A DNA stretch of 64,000 nt, taken from Bacteroidota bacterium (GTDB lineage: Bacteria > Bacteroidota > Bacteroidia > NS11-12g > UBA955). Positions 27,128 through 37,443 of this stretch are shown here, in pieces. The stretch covers positions 1-64,000 of the forward strand of contig JAUXOK010000004.1 in the NCBI GenBank assembly GCA_030682255.1, given 5' to 3'. Positions within the stretch are counted from its first letter, which is position 1; each line of letters begins with the position of its first letter. The notes under the pieces are model-generated. The model saw only the letters and a list, made by a program, of their open reading frames with translations, was not told the DNA's origin and made no database searches. A program made the position numbers and the translations under genes.

Positions 27128-30100
27128 TTTCCTTTGTTTCTGGCAAAATAATCATTGTCATACATGGCTTCTGCCTGAATACCTGGTAAATAATACTTGC
27201 CCGAATAACTTGCATTTAATTCAATGGTAAAAGTTTTTGAATTACCAGGCGCTAAACCAAAATAGAAATGCTGTCTATCATCTCGGATGTCGGTATAATC
27301 AAAACTTACTTGACTACCTTCCTCTGCAAAACGGGTATTGATGATTTCCCATCCTGAAGGTAAATAATTGGTTAAAGCAATATTTTCTATGTTGGTTCTT
27401 GAAGGATTATTAACCGTTATCTTCACTTTAAACATAGTGCCTTTTTTCAATGTTTCTGGAGAAATTGCTTTGCCTTGTTGGTCAGTAAAAGCAGTTTGAA
27501 TGCTTAGGTTTCTTTGTTCTGCAATATCTTCTCCAAAAGGCAATATTCCTGATTGTATAATTTTAACAAAAACCATAGAACCTCCCCTGTTTCGGATATT
27601 AATTTTCTGAGGGCCTTTTTCTGTTTTAAATTGCATTTGAACAAAAGATTTGGAGGCATTTAACACTGTTTTTTTGCCATTTAATTCATATTCCACACTG
27701 AGTTTATCTTTGGGATTATTCTTAGCAAATTTAGAGATTGACATCAAACAATAAGCGGTAGTTTGTGTGCTCATCCATTTATCCGAAGACAAACTTTTTG
27801 CTATCTCGTTGATTAATTTAAATGCTTCTGTTTTTTTACCCAATGCCAATAAAGATTCAATCATCATGGCTTTGTTTCTGTCAGCAGAACCGTAGTAATA
27901 ATAACCCCATTCATCATAGTTACTATTGTCTATCATTGAACTATTCATTAAGTTCTCTGCTACAGATTTTTGACCAGCTAAGGCATAAGCAGCGGCTAAT
28001 CTTATTTTTGATTCATTAATCAAATCACTGTTTTCTTTCATTCTATTCATAGACGAAAGATCCGGATTGCCACTCAAAGCTAAAGTATAAAGCCTGTAAG
28101 TTTGAGCAATTTGAGTTTGTTGATAGTTGCCATAACGCCAATCTCTGCTACTGTTCTTTTGAAAACTGATTAAGCTATTTTTAAAATTTTGAGGAATTTC
28201 ATACCCTTTTTTCTCTGCTTCAGTTATGAAATGAAAAGCATAGCTTGAACCCCAATCATCGTTTGAATTATTGCCTGGCCAATAACCTAAACCACCATTT
28301 GGTACCTGAAAATTCTGTAATTTAATGATGGCAGCATTGATGTTACCATCAATTTCTTTTTGTTTATCCGGAGATAAATCTATTAAATCTGACAAATACA
28401 ATTGAGGAAAAACAGCAGAAACGGTTTGTTCGATACAACCATGCGGATAATGAATTAAGTAACTCAAGCGTTTTTCTAAATTGATGGATGGCAAATTAGA
28501 AACTTCTAAGGTTGTTTGATTAGTTCCGGCCAAACCAAAAGCTTCGAAATTAAAACTACTGAGTTGTCCATTTTCAATCACACCTTCAAAGGTTTTATAC
28601 GAAATAGGATTCGGATTAATGATATCGATTTCTATGGTTTCGGAGGTTTTGAAAGTGCCTCCAATAGCTTCAATCTGAAGGGTAGAAATTCCAGTTAAGT
28701 CACCCACTTCTATTTCGAAGTAAGCCATTTTTTCTTCAGGATTTGCAAAACTAATTTGTTGTTTATTGGAAGCAATGGTTTTGAGTAATTTATCCGTTTT
28801 TAGAGTCAATGTTACATTTTTGATGGTTCTATCATTCACAAAAATATTTACAGGCAATTGCACTTTTTCCCTTGGACTAATTTTTCTTGGGAAAGAAGGC
28901 AATATCATCAGTGGACTTTTCACTTGAACTGTTTTTTCTGTACTGCCATAAGCACCTGTTTCATTGTTGCAAGCAACTACCATTGCCCTAACAGAACCTA
29001 CATAGTTTGGCATTTTAATTTTGTGCTGGGCTGTTTTTCCTTTTTCAAGTTTAAAGGGTCCCAAATATTTTACAACAGGTTTAAAACGATTGGCTTTTTT
29101 GAGTTTTCCGCCACCTAAATCTTGGTCGCCACCAATGCTGAAAGCTTTGTTAATTCTGCCACCAAAAGCACCAATAATATCATCATAAACATCAAATGTT
29201 TCCACTCCCAAAGCCTCTTTGGAATAAAATTTATCCCAAGCATTTGGTGTTTTAAATCTTGTTAAATCCAACAAACCTTCATCCACTATAGCCAAAGTGT
29301 AACTCATTGCTTTGCCACTCGTTTCTTTGACATTTACAACAAATTGCTGTTCTGGCTTTAATTCATTGGGCATGGTAATTTCTGGTTTCAAAATGGTATT
29401 TAGGTCTGAAACTTCAATCGGCATCAAACCATACATCCTAATTGGCATATCATTCTTTGTATTAGCATGTGCTTGAATATACGAAACATTGATATAGGCA
29501 TTAGGCGACATTTTTTCAGTGATTTTTATTTTTACCTTAGTTTCGTTTTTTTCGGTTTCAGCCCATTGTTTTTCTAAAACTTGACTGCTGTTTTCAACGG
29601 TTACCAAAGCCCTGCCATTTTCTGATGAAGGAAAAGTTACAACTGCAACATCACCAACTTTATAAGATGTTTTATCCGTGTTTAAAAATAAAGTTGTGGC
29701 ATTTCTATTGGAGTTGTCTCTGTTAGATTGCCAACCATAAGGATAATCTATAATAACAGAAGAACCCGTAGAATGTCCACCATTGATGTCATTTACAATC
29801 ACTATGTACTTACCATAATCTTCTTTTCGAGTTGAAAAAGAAAACGATGCTTTGCCCGAACCATTGGTCTCAACAGACTCTGAATGAACGGGTGTTTTTG
29901 ATTCTAAAGATGTAAATTCATAGTAATTATCATCTCTGTAAGACCACCACCAACCCCAATCTTTTTTATATACTTTTACATTCAAAACAACATCAGAAAC
30001 TGCTTTTCCATAGGCGTCTACCGATACTAAATTAAACGTATGTTCCTTGCCCGATTCAACATAACCATACTTATCAGGATTGGGATTTTTGATACCCACA

Positions 30101-32619
30101 TAAACTGGAAATGGTGAAAAACTAACTTGAGAAACATCTGTACTAAAATCGCCCCCAGTTTCGTGAACATGAGTGATGAGATTAGCTTTTAATAGTCCTG
30201 GTAATTGCGTAGATAAAGTTGGTTTAAATTCAAATTCCACTTCGCCTTTGTCATTGGTCTGTCCATTAAAAACAGCCGCTTCCTCTGGATTAAAATTGCT
30301 CAATATATTTTGAAAACCATAGCTTTCATAATTCTTGAATGGTTTATTATCTTGATAGAATTTTGCTTTAACATCAATTTTCAGATTTTTACCAATCGAA
30401 CCATGCAACCAAGTGGCTTGAATTTTAATTTTCGAATCGGTTTTTGCCTCAATAACTTTATCGCTTTTATTGTTATTTATTTTCAAACGATTGGGTTTGA
30501 TGGTCTCAATTTTTAAACCTTTGTAGAAATTAGCCCCACCTACAGAAATTAAGGCTTCCCAATTACCTGTTATGTCATCTGGGGAGGTTCCCACTTTAAA
30601 ACGGTAGTGATTGTTCGCATTTTTTTGAACAACAGTTTGATATTTTAAAACCCCTTGAGGATTGGTGATTTTTAGTTTAATCGGATGATTGTCTGGCAAT
30701 GGATTGGCTAAGTCGTTGAGTATAAAAGATAAATACAAAGAGTCGCCTGGTCGCCAAACACCTCTTTCTCCATAGATATAACCTTTTAAACCTCTTTCAA
30801 TGGTTTGTCCATCAACTTCAAAATTGCTTACAGATAAGGAATTGCCACTTTCAGTTTTTAAATAAGAAAATTGATTGTTGTGTTTGGCAATTACAAAATA
30901 AGCGCCCTTGATATTAGAAAATTCTGCAAATCCATTATTATCAGTTTTAGCTTTCCCAATTTGTTGCTGTTGAAAAGTGTATATTTCAATTTCTACATTG
31001 GCAATTGGTTCCGTTGTTAAAATATTTGCGGCAGCCACTAACAAACTGTTGTTTTTGCCTTTTTTGGCAATTAATCCAATATTTGTTGCTAAAATATTAC
31101 AAGAAATGGAACGCCCATAATAATACGACCTAGAACATGGATTTTCACGCTCTCGCCATTCATAATCATCTTCGTAATATTCATAATCGCCTTCATAATC
31201 GTCATAAGAATTGTATGAACTTTCTTCGTCTTCAATATCATTTTCATCAATCGATTCTTCTTCAAATGCAGGTTTTTTACCATTGCATTTGTAGGTAGAA
31301 TATGAGGGTTTAAAAGAAATTTCGACTTTGTAAATAGCACCCGGTTCGGCTTTAATTATTTCATCTAAATGAATGGAATAGGTGCTCCATTGCGAAACCT
31401 GAGTTGAATTTTCAGGCGCCAATTCGATGGTTTTTTTCGCAATTGGTTTTGCTACTCTTCGCATTTCATAAGTGCCCGATAGATTATTAACTTGCAAGAA
31501 TTGCAGCACATTGGATTGATAAACCCTGTGTATTTTGATGTCTACTTTTTTGAGGTTAACTGCCTTAAAATAGATTTCCGTTTTATTGTTATCTGGTAAA
31601 ATAACACCTGTTTTGATGAATTTAATTTCAGGTTTTAGCAATTCAAAATTAAATTTTTCAGAATAAGTTTGTTTCAGCTTATTGCCATAAATATCCTCAA
31701 TGCCTAAAAAAATCTCAACCAAATGGCTGCCATTGATCTCATCGGTCAAAAAAACATACAATAAATTACCTTCTACTTTTGTGCTCAATCCTTTGTAGTT
31801 CCCAATAACAACCATGCCATCTAAGGATTTACTTTTTTTCAATGGATCTGAAAAATTAATAACTAAAGCATTTGAAACTTTATGTTGTTGAAATAATCTA
31901 ACGATTGTCAGTTTGTTTTTACCTGGAATATCCATGCTGATTTCCTCGTCTTCACAATCAATTTCATCTCCATTAAATTTTAATATCACTTTGCTATCAT
32001 CTGTTTGTCTGATGATATTATCAATTTTAAATTCATAAGAAGTGCCTTTTTCACTGTTAGAAACCAACTCGAAAGTAGCTCCATCAGCTTCTGAACTTAC
32101 CGAGAAACATTCTTTCAATGTTTTGGCATCAATCAAATCACTTGTTTCTATAATACCTTTGATGTATTGTTTTTCTCTGGAATGTGATTCTAGAGAAACA
32201 AACTCAAACCACACATCTTGTTTGATGGTTTTAACTTTGAATACAAAATTTTTGAGTGATTCTTCAACTTTAACTATTTTATCCAAATGCAGTGTAACAC
32301 CATAAGTTTGATTAGACTTAAGTTTTTCATTGGGTTTAAATATCAATTTATTACTAGCCGAAACAATCACCTTACCTTTGACACTTGGTTCTAATGTAAA
32401 AAGTTTTTCAGACAATTCTGTACCTGGTTTCCACTCTTGTTTTTCAAAATTTAAAACTACCTCTATGTTATCATGTGCTGAGATAGTGCCTGAAGAAAAA
32501 GCTGTAATATATTCCGTATACTGACTGACATCCGACACCTCAATTTTCTCTGAATCATTACAAGAAAAATTAGTGCTAATAAAAAGCAATACTGCGAGTT
32601 TCCATAAATATTTTTTCAT
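27106..32619 (-). CDS. Bacterial alpha-2-macroglobulin, periplasmic lipoprotein
   Basis: 1837 residues starting with a lipoprotein signal whose lipobox ends FSC near residue 20. The central macroglobulin-like domains are followed by the thioester motif GCIEQ, with Cys1395 to Gln1398, and then the alpha-helical domain that surrounds it (residues about 1400-1640). The thioester residues are intact, so it can trap attacking proteases covalently; the family is thought to guard the periplasm together with PBP1C, whose gene overlaps this one. Residues about 455-500 are an unusual acidic and tyrosine-rich insertion between two macroglobulin domains. Length is near the usual 1600-1900 residues. Confidence 0.9.
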   Translation of the reverse strand: MKKYLWKLAVLLFISTNFSCNDSEKIEVSDVSQYTEYITAFSSGTISAHDNIEVVLNFEKQEWKPGTELSEKLFTLEPSVKGKVIVSASNKLIFKPNEKLKSNQTYGVTLHLDKIVKVEESLKNFVFKVKTIKQDVWFEFVSLESHSREKQYIKGIIETSDLIDAKTLKECFSVSSEADGATFELVSNSEKGTSYEFKIDNIIRQTDDSKVILKFNGDEIDCEDEEISMDIPGKNKLTIVRLFQQHKVSNALVINFSDPLKKSKSLDGMVVIGNYKGLSTKVEGNLLYVFLTDEINGSHLVEIFLGIEDIYGNKLKQTYSEKFNFELLKPEIKFIKTGVILPDNNKTEIYFKAVNLKKVDIKIHRVYQSNVLQFLQVNNLSGTYEMRRVAKPIAKKTIELAPENSTQVSQWSTYSIHLDEIIKAEPGAIYKVEISFKPSYSTYKCNGKKPAFEEESIDENDIEDEESSYNSYDDYEGDYEYYEDDYEWRERENPCSRSYYYGRSISCNILATNIGLIAKKGKNNSLLVAAANILTTEPIANVEIEIYTFQQQQIGKAKTDNNGFAEFSNIKGAYFVIAKHNNQFSYLKTESGNSLSVSNFEVDGQTIERGLKGYIYGERGVWRPGDSLYLSFILNDLANPLPDNHPIKLKITNPQGVLKYQTVVQKNANNHYRFKVGTSPDDITGNWEALISVGGANFYKGLKIETIKPNRLKINNNKSDKVIEAKTDSKIKIQATWLHGSIGKNLKIDVKAKFYQDNKPFKNYESYGFQNILSNFNPEEAAVFNGQTNDKGEVEFEFKPTLSTQLPGLLKANLITHVHETGGDFSTDVSQVSFSPFPVYVGIKNPNPDKYGYVESGKEHTFNLVSVDAYGKAVSDVVLNVKVYKKDWGWWWSYRDDNYYEFTSLESKTPVHSESVETNGSGKASFSFSTRKEDYGKYIVIVNDINGGHSTGSSVIIDYPYGWQSNRDNSNRNATTLFLNTDKTSYKVGDVAVVTFPSSENGRALVTVENSSQVLEKQWAETEKNETKVKIKITEKMSPNAYINVSYIQAHANTKNDMPIRMYGLMPIEVSDLNTILKPEITMPNELKPEQQFVVNVKETSGKAMSYTLAIVDEGLLDLTRFKTPNAWDKFYSKEALGVETFDVYDDIIGAFGGRINKAFSIGGDQDLGGGKLKKANRFKPVVKYLGPFKLEKGKTAQHKIKMPNYVGSVRAMVVACNNETGAYGSTEKTVQVKSPLMILPSFPRKISPREKVQLPVNIFVNDRTIKNVTLTLKTDKLLKTIASNKQQISFANPEEKMAYFEIEVGDLTGISTLQIEAIGGTFKTSETIEIDIINPNPISYKTFEGVIENGQLSSFNFEAFGLAGTNQTTLEVSNLPSINLEKRLSYLIHYPHGCIEQTVSAVFPQLYLSDLIDLSPDKQKEIDGNINAAIIKLQNFQVPNGGLGYWPGNNSNDDWGSSYAFHFITEAEKKGYEIPQNFKNSLISFQKNSSRDWRYGNYQQTQIAQTYRLYTLALSGNPDLSSMNRMKENSDLINESKIRLAAAYALAGQKSVAENLMNSSMIDNSNYDEWGYYYYGSADRNKAMMIESLLALGKKTEAFKLINEIAKSLSSDKWMSTQTTAYCLMSISKFAKNNPKDKLSVEYELNGKKTVLNASKSFVQMQFKTEKGPQKINIRNRGGSMVFVKIIQSGILPFGEDIAEQRNLSIQTAFTDQQGKAISPETLKKGTMFKVKITVNNPSRTNIENIALTNYLPSGWEIINTRFAEEGSQVSFDYTDIRDDRQHFYFGLAPGNSKTFTIELNASYSGKYYLPGIQAEAMYDNDYFARNKGKWVIIEP

Positions 32620-32726
32620 AGTTTATTTGATGATAATTTGCCAAGCAAAGTAAACGAATTTTATGAAACAAAAAGTATTATAATTTCAACCTGTGTAGAT
32701 ATAATTATATTTATATATATTTAAAA

Positions 32727-33404
32727 TCAACCCAAAGCCTTTTTCTTCGCTATCGTAATATTCGCTGACTTTAAATAAAAGGGTTCATAACTTGCTAAAT
32801 CCACAAAGTCATTTTCAATGAATTTCTTTTCGGCTATTGCTGTCATAAATTTTGCGTGAATAACCGCTGAACAATTTTTTAATTTAAGAATTTCACTGGC
32901 TTTTGATGCGCCATCTCCACATAAAACAATGTTTTTGCTTTGTATTAATTCTTTTATTTGAAAGTTGTCTTCCGTTAAAATCATCGGTGTAATGTCATTC
33001 ACCAAATTTAATTCCTTATCAAATAATCCTTGATAAACTTCCATTCTTCTAGCATCTATCATCGCCCAATAAAAATCTGAATCTATGCTTGATTTTGTAG
33101 CTTTGGCTAATATCAAAAGCGAACTGATTGCAATCAAAGGAATATTCAACGAAACACACAATCCCTTGGCTGTGCTAACTCCAATTCGCAATCCTGTATA
33201 AGAACCTGGACCTTCGCTCACTGCTATGGCATTCAATTCTGAAAAAGCTGTTTGGGTTTGTTCCATGAGTGCTTGAATTAACGAAGCTAAAACCTCCGCA
33301 TGTGCAAATACTTTTTCGTCTTGTAAACTGTTTGTTTGATTGTTTTTTAATAAAGCAACTGTACAAAAATTGCCTGAAGTTTCAATGCAGAGAATGTTTG
33401 CCAT
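32727..33404 (-). CDS. tsaB: tRNA threonylcarbamoyladenosine biosynthesis protein TsaB
   Basis: 225 residues of the ASKHA fold, with ILCIETSGNFCTVAL at the start and the TsaB signature VSEGPGSYTGLRIGVSTAKGL near residues 63-83. TsaB lacks catalysis but dimerises with TsaD and, with TsaE, makes the t6A37 modification in tRNAs reading ANN codons. Length is normal. It begins 2 nt after the stop of the DUF4175 gene, so both are on one transcript. Confidence 0.93.
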   Translation of the reverse strand: MANILCIETSGNFCTVALLKNNQTNSLQDEKVFAHAEVLASLIQALMEQTQTAFSELNAIAVSEGPGSYTGLRIGVSTAKGLCVSLNIPLIAISSLLILAKATKSSIDSDFYWAMIDARRMEVYQGLFDKELNLVNDITPMILTEDNFQIKELIQSKNIVLCGDGASKASEILKLKNCSAVIHAKFMTAIAEKKFIENDFVDLASYEPFYLKSANITIAKKKALG

Positions 33405-33406
33405 GT

Positions 33407-36400
33407 TTAATTATTACCCAATTGATTAAAATAGATTCTTACTCTTTCTTTGTAATAAGGCGAAAACTCATTGGGAGCTTTTCTTAGCAATTCAATTTCT
33501 TTGGCTTTCTTTTCTAAATACTCTTTTATCGAAGGCGGAATTCTATTTTCAATCGGTTTGGCTTGTTCTGCCTCTCTTTGATTGTCTTGTTCTTGTTCTC
33601 TCTCTGCTTTTTCGTGTTCTAACAAGCGGGTTTGTATATCTTCCATTCGTCTAATCGTTTCAGGACTGATGCGTTTGTTCACCAAATCTTTTTCTTGTTG
33701 TTCCATCAGTTGTTTGGTTTTTTCTAAATCACCCAAACTACCTGGTTTTCCATCCTCTTTCAATAATTTTTCTAATCTTCCAAGTTCTCTTCTTAGGGCT
33801 TCTTGTTGGGCTGCGATTTTTGCAAACTGTTCGCTGTTTGGCGATTTGCCTTGTTGTTTGCCATTTTGCATCTCCTTCAATTGTTTGTTCAAAGCATCTT
33901 GCATATCCTTCATGCCTTTCATACTGGGCTTGTTGCCTGGTTTATCGCCTGGTTTTCCTGGTTTTTTACCCGGATTGTTGCACTGACCTGGTTTTTGTTT
34001 TTTGCTCTTTTTTTCATTCATTTCATCCTGCATTTTTTTGAGAGATTCGCTGAGCATCACAGCCAAATTATTCATACCTGTCATTACATATTGCTGACTA
34101 GCTGATGCAGGGTTCATTTCAATTTTAGCCAAATATTGAATGGTTTTATCCATTTGATAATTGATGTTTGAAAGTTCTTTGTTGACATAACTTTTAATTT
34201 GTATTTGTCGTTTACTCAATGCCAAAAGTGAGTCTTCTATGATTTTAGCATCGGCTTTTAATTTTCTTTGTTTTTCACTCAATTCAACATACTTTGGATT
34301 GTAGTTTCTGATGCCTTTTAATTGTTGCATCAAATCTTCTTGTTGAAAACTCAGTTCAATCAAATTTTCTAAAATCTGACGTAATGTGTAATAATCTTCT
34401 TCCTCTTGTTGTTCTTGCGCTTCTTCTAAAGATTTTTTCATTTTTTCTGCCAATTCTTCCATCTTTTCAGAAGCTTCTTTTTGTTTTTGCGAAGCTTTTT
34501 TATTCTGTTTCTTCCCCAATTGGTCGCTGCTTTCATTCAAATCTTTTTCGATAGATTCTTGCTCTTTTTGGGTCTCTTCCATTTTCAAAGGCGTTTCTAA
34601 TTCTTTGTTTTTGTTTTCAATATTTTTAAGCTCTTCTTTAATTTTGTCAAACTTTTGATTGATATCTTCTTGTTGTTTTTTAATGTCTTCTTGATTGGCA
34701 TTTTTCTCTTGTGTTTTTTCACTCAATGCTTTCTGTTCTTCTGCCAATTTTTGAAGTTCGTTGACTTGGTCCTTTATTTTTTTCTCTAGTTCCAATTGCT
34801 TGAATTGTTCAAGTGTTCTATCCAATTGCTTTTTTAAATCCTCATTTTTCAAATTCATGTTTTCCATTTGCTTTTGCAACTCTTCTTTCTTCTGTTGTTT
34901 CAGCAATTCCTCCATTTTTTTCATCAAATCCTTCATTTCTGGACTCAACAATTCATTGAACAATTTTTCTATTTCTTTTTGTTTTTCGAGTATCTCTTTT
35001 TCTTCTTCACTCAATTGTTTTTCCTTTTCGTTTTTCAATTGATTTTCTTTTTGCAACTCTTCAATTTTATTTTGTAGATTTTTTTGCTCTTGAAAAAACT
35101 CTTTTAATTTCTTTTCCTTCTGCCAATCCATGTTATCACTTTCCATGAGTTGTTTGCTCATCTCTTGAGATTTTTTCTGAATTTCAGTCACTTCTTTTAG
35201 GGTTTCTTTCAATTTATTTTTGATAGATTGATTGCTGCTTTCTGTCTCTGCTCTGAGTTCTTCTCTATCGGGTGTATTGATACTAAATATTTGAGATTTT
35301 GTAGATTTATGACCATTCACCGCATCATTGTCCCACACCTCAAAGTAGTATTCGTAATCTTCACCATCTTTTTGTTGCAATGATCTAAAATCTATTCTGT
35401 AATAAAACATTTCATCGGCACTTCTACCAATGTTTACAGGTATTAGTTTGCTTTGATTCTGACCATTTACCTTGTAACTAAACATCAATTTGCTCAATCC
35501 ATAATCATCATCTGCTTTACCAAAAAAATAATACACAAAAGGATTGATGGAATCTTGCAACTGCTCAACATAAATACCCGGATGTCTGTCTTCTAAAATT
35601 TGTATTTGATAGCGAATGCTGTCTTTTTTGAGTGCGGCTTTATTGAATGGAACAATCTGATAGTTAGCTGCATTTTTCAATAAACATTTCACCACATAAA
35701 CATCTTTGTTTTGCTCCACTTTCAATGCTTTATCATTGATAATAAAACTTAAGTCTTCGGCATCTTTGGTATAAAAAGTCCATTCGGCTACTGTGCCTTG
35801 TGGTACTGTAAAATCGCCAGTGTTTTTAAGAACTTCATTCGTTTTGCCAATATATGACGGATAGTTCAGCTGAACTCTAAAATTTAATAATGATGGATTA
35901 GGCAATACTTCAATTTGATAATTTTTAGACTTGAAAACGCCATCAGTAAAATAAAATGTTTGTGATTGTAAAATATTGGGAATACTATAATTAAAAGCTT
36001 TTTTTGAACTTTTTTCCATCTTGATGGATTGATCGTTCAACACCACATAAACATCACTGGGTAAATCTTTGCCTTCCGTTTCTACATCAATACTAAACGA
36101 AGAATTTTTTTGAACAGTTAACGATTCATTTTTTAAGACAAACTGAAAGGGCGCTTCTTTTTCAAATTCTTGATTAAAAGCCACCAAGCGTTGTGTAGAT
36201 TTGGTAATCACATTGCTTTGAAAAATAATTAACAACAAAAATAACAAAACAGGTACAGCAGCATATTTGCCATATTTAATTACAGAAGCTTTGATATTAA
36301 TGGCAGAAGAAAATTTAATAGGACTTAAGGTTTTGCTTCTTTGTTCGATGCTTGCTATCAAAAGCTCGTTGTTGCTATTCTGAGATTGTTCTTCGAGTTG

Positions 36401-36739
36401 CAGTGTGTTTAAAAGTTTATCGCTGATTTCTGGAAAATATACACCAATGATTTTGGAAGCTTCTTTATGTGAAAGGGTTTTGCCAATTTTCAACCATTTT
36501 AACAAAGGAAGAACGATGAATTTGCCCAAAATATAAATGGCAGTGGCAATAAAAGAGAAAAATAAAAACGTTCTGACACGGGAGTTAAACTGACCAAAAT
36601 ACTCCAATAAAGCTGTTATAATAAAAAATGAAATCAATGTTGCCAAAGCCAATAAAACGCCTCTCAACAAGACATTCAGATAATACTTGCGTATAAACTC
36701 TTCTATTTTGCTTTTAAGTAGGTTGGTTGACTGAGACAT
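33407..36739 (-). CDS. DUF4175-type large coiled-coil membrane protein, 1110 aa
   Basis: The ATG at 36739 (MSQSTNLLKSKIEEF) is preferred over the frame's earlier start at 36817, because the TATATTTG box at 36761-36768 lies between them. Two membrane helices (about residues 30-55 and 60-85) and a third near 165-185 are followed by beta-rich domains (200-480). Then comes a very long lysine/glutamate/glutamine coiled coil (about 490-860), a lysine-, proline- and glycine-rich low-complexity stretch near 930-960, and a second coiled-coil region. This layout fits the DUF4175 proteins of Bacteroidota, whose role is unknown. The C-terminus is on the same transcript as tsaB. Confidence 0.75.
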   Translation of the reverse strand: MSQSTNLLKSKIEEFIRKYYLNVLLRGVLLALATLISFFIITALLEYFGQFNSRVRTFLFFSFIATAIYILGKFIVLPLLKWLKIGKTLSHKEASKIIGVYFPEISDKLLNTLQLEEQSQNSNNELLIASIEQRSKTLSPIKFSSAINIKASVIKYGKYAAVPVLLFLLLIIFQSNVITKSTQRLVAFNQEFEKEAPFQFVLKNESLTVQKNSSFSIDVETEGKDLPSDVYVVLNDQSIKMEKSSKKAFNYSIPNILQSQTFYFTDGVFKSKNYQIEVLPNPSLLNFRVQLNYPSYIGKTNEVLKNTGDFTVPQGTVAEWTFYTKDAEDLSFIINDKALKVEQNKDVYVVKCLLKNAANYQIVPFNKAALKKDSIRYQIQILEDRHPGIYVEQLQDSINPFVYYFFGKADDDYGLSKLMFSYKVNGQNQSKLIPVNIGRSADEMFYYRIDFRSLQQKDGEDYEYYFEVWDNDAVNGHKSTKSQIFSINTPDREELRAETESSNQSIKNKLKETLKEVTEIQKKSQEMSKQLMESDNMDWQKEKKLKEFFQEQKNLQNKIEELQKENQLKNEKEKQLSEEEKEILEKQKEIEKLFNELLSPEMKDLMKKMEELLKQQKKEELQKQMENMNLKNEDLKKQLDRTLEQFKQLELEKKIKDQVNELQKLAEEQKALSEKTQEKNANQEDIKKQQEDINQKFDKIKEELKNIENKNKELETPLKMEETQKEQESIEKDLNESSDQLGKKQNKKASQKQKEASEKMEELAEKMKKSLEEAQEQQEEEDYYTLRQILENLIELSFQQEDLMQQLKGIRNYNPKYVELSEKQRKLKADAKIIEDSLLALSKRQIQIKSYVNKELSNINYQMDKTIQYLAKIEMNPASASQQYVMTGMNNLAVMLSESLKKMQDEMNEKKSKKQKPGQCNNPGKKPGKPGDKPGNKPSMKGMKDMQDALNKQLKEMQNGKQQGKSPNSEQFAKIAAQQEALRRELGRLEKLLKEDGKPGSLGDLEKTKQLMEQQEKDLVNKRISPETIRRMEDIQTRLLEHEKAEREQEQDNQREAEQAKPIENRIPPSIKEYLEKKAKEIELLRKAPNEFSPYYKERVRIYFNQLGNN

Positions 36740-36760
36740 GAATTTTAATTTTGAAACATA

Positions 36761-36768
36761 CAAATATA
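36761..36768 (-). promoter_or_regulatory. TAnnTTTG box for the DUF4175-tsaB operon
   Basis: TATATTTG on the minus strand ends 21 nt before the ATG at 36739. The upstream element is weak. An identical box faces the other way at 36841-36848. Confidence 0.5.
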
Positions 36769-36840
36769 ACGAATTAGATAAAAACTTGTTGTGTTTTTCA
36801 TAGCAAAAATGATGCAATTTTCTTTTGGCTTATTTTTTGT

Positions 36841-36848
36841 TATATTTG
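36841..36848 (+). promoter_or_regulatory. TAnnTTTG box for the thioredoxin-like gene
   Basis: TATATTTG ends 22 nt before the ATG at 36871; a TTTT lies 19 bp upstream in place of the usual TTTG. Together with the opposite box at 36761-36768 it makes a divergent promoter pair. Confidence 0.5.
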
Positions 36849-36870
36849 TAATTGAAATTTATTTATAAAA

Positions 36871-37428
36871 ATGAAACGAATTATTTTGTCTATCAGTATT
36901 ATGTCTATGTTGATTTTTTTAGTGTCTGCTAATTTAATCAAACAGCCAAAACCGACTACTACAAGTCCAAAAACAAGCTCTAAAAAAGCACCTGCCAAGA
37001 AAAAACCAACACCAAAAGTTACCAAACAAGCTGACACTGCCATTACTTGGTATAATATGTCAGATGGATATGCCAAAGCGGTTAAAGAAAATAAATTTAT
37101 CATTGTGGATGTATACACAGATTGGTGTTATTGGTGTAAAGTGATGGATAAAAAAACGTATGAAGATAAAGAAATTGTAAAAAAAATCAATGAATATGCC
37201 GTTGCTGTAAAATTCAATCCAGAGGTGAATGGCAATCATGTGGTGAATGGCGAAATCATGAATTCTGGACAATTACTCAACTATCTGAACAAAGGTGGCA
37301 GAAACTCAGGTTATCCAACTACTTTCTTTTGGAAAAAATTAACCGATAGCAAAGCCATTGCTTCCTATCCAGGCTTTAGAGAAGCACCTGAATTCAACAC
37401 CATTATCAATAGCTTTATTCAACAATAA
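36871..37428 (+). CDS. Periplasmic thioredoxin-like protein
   Basis: 185 residues. A signal peptide or membrane anchor (about 1-21) is followed by a threonine-, lysine- and proline-rich linker (25-50) and a thioredoxin-fold domain with the redox motif WCYWCK, cysteines near residues 85 and 88, in IIVDVYTDWCYWCKVMDKKTY. The sequence around it (DKEIVKKINEYAVAVKFNPE, later GYPTTFFWKK with the cis-proline) fits DUF255/thioredoxin_7-like proteins. It probably reduces or isomerises disulfides in exported proteins. The next gene, rlmD, starts 15 nt downstream. Confidence 0.8.
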   Translation: MKRIILSISIMSMLIFLVSANLIKQPKPTTTSPKTSSKKAPAKKKPTPKVTKQADTAITWYNMSDGYAKAVKENKFIIVDVYTDWCYWCKVMDKKTYEDKEIVKKINEYAVAVKFNPEVNGNHVVNGEIMNSGQLLNYLNKGGRNSGYPTTFFWKKLTDSKAIASYPGFREAPEFNTIINSFIQQ

Positions 37429-37443
37429 TATTTTATTTCCATT

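Noticed and set aside
33582-35077. Several plus-strand open frames rich in Ser, Cys, Phe and Leu
   Set aside because: They are the complement of the lysine/glutamate-rich coiled coil of the DUF4175 gene, a well-known source of false open frames.
36740-36817. Earlier ATG for the DUF4175 gene
   Set aside because: The promoter box at 36761-36768 lies downstream of this ATG, and the extra residues are not membrane-protein-like.
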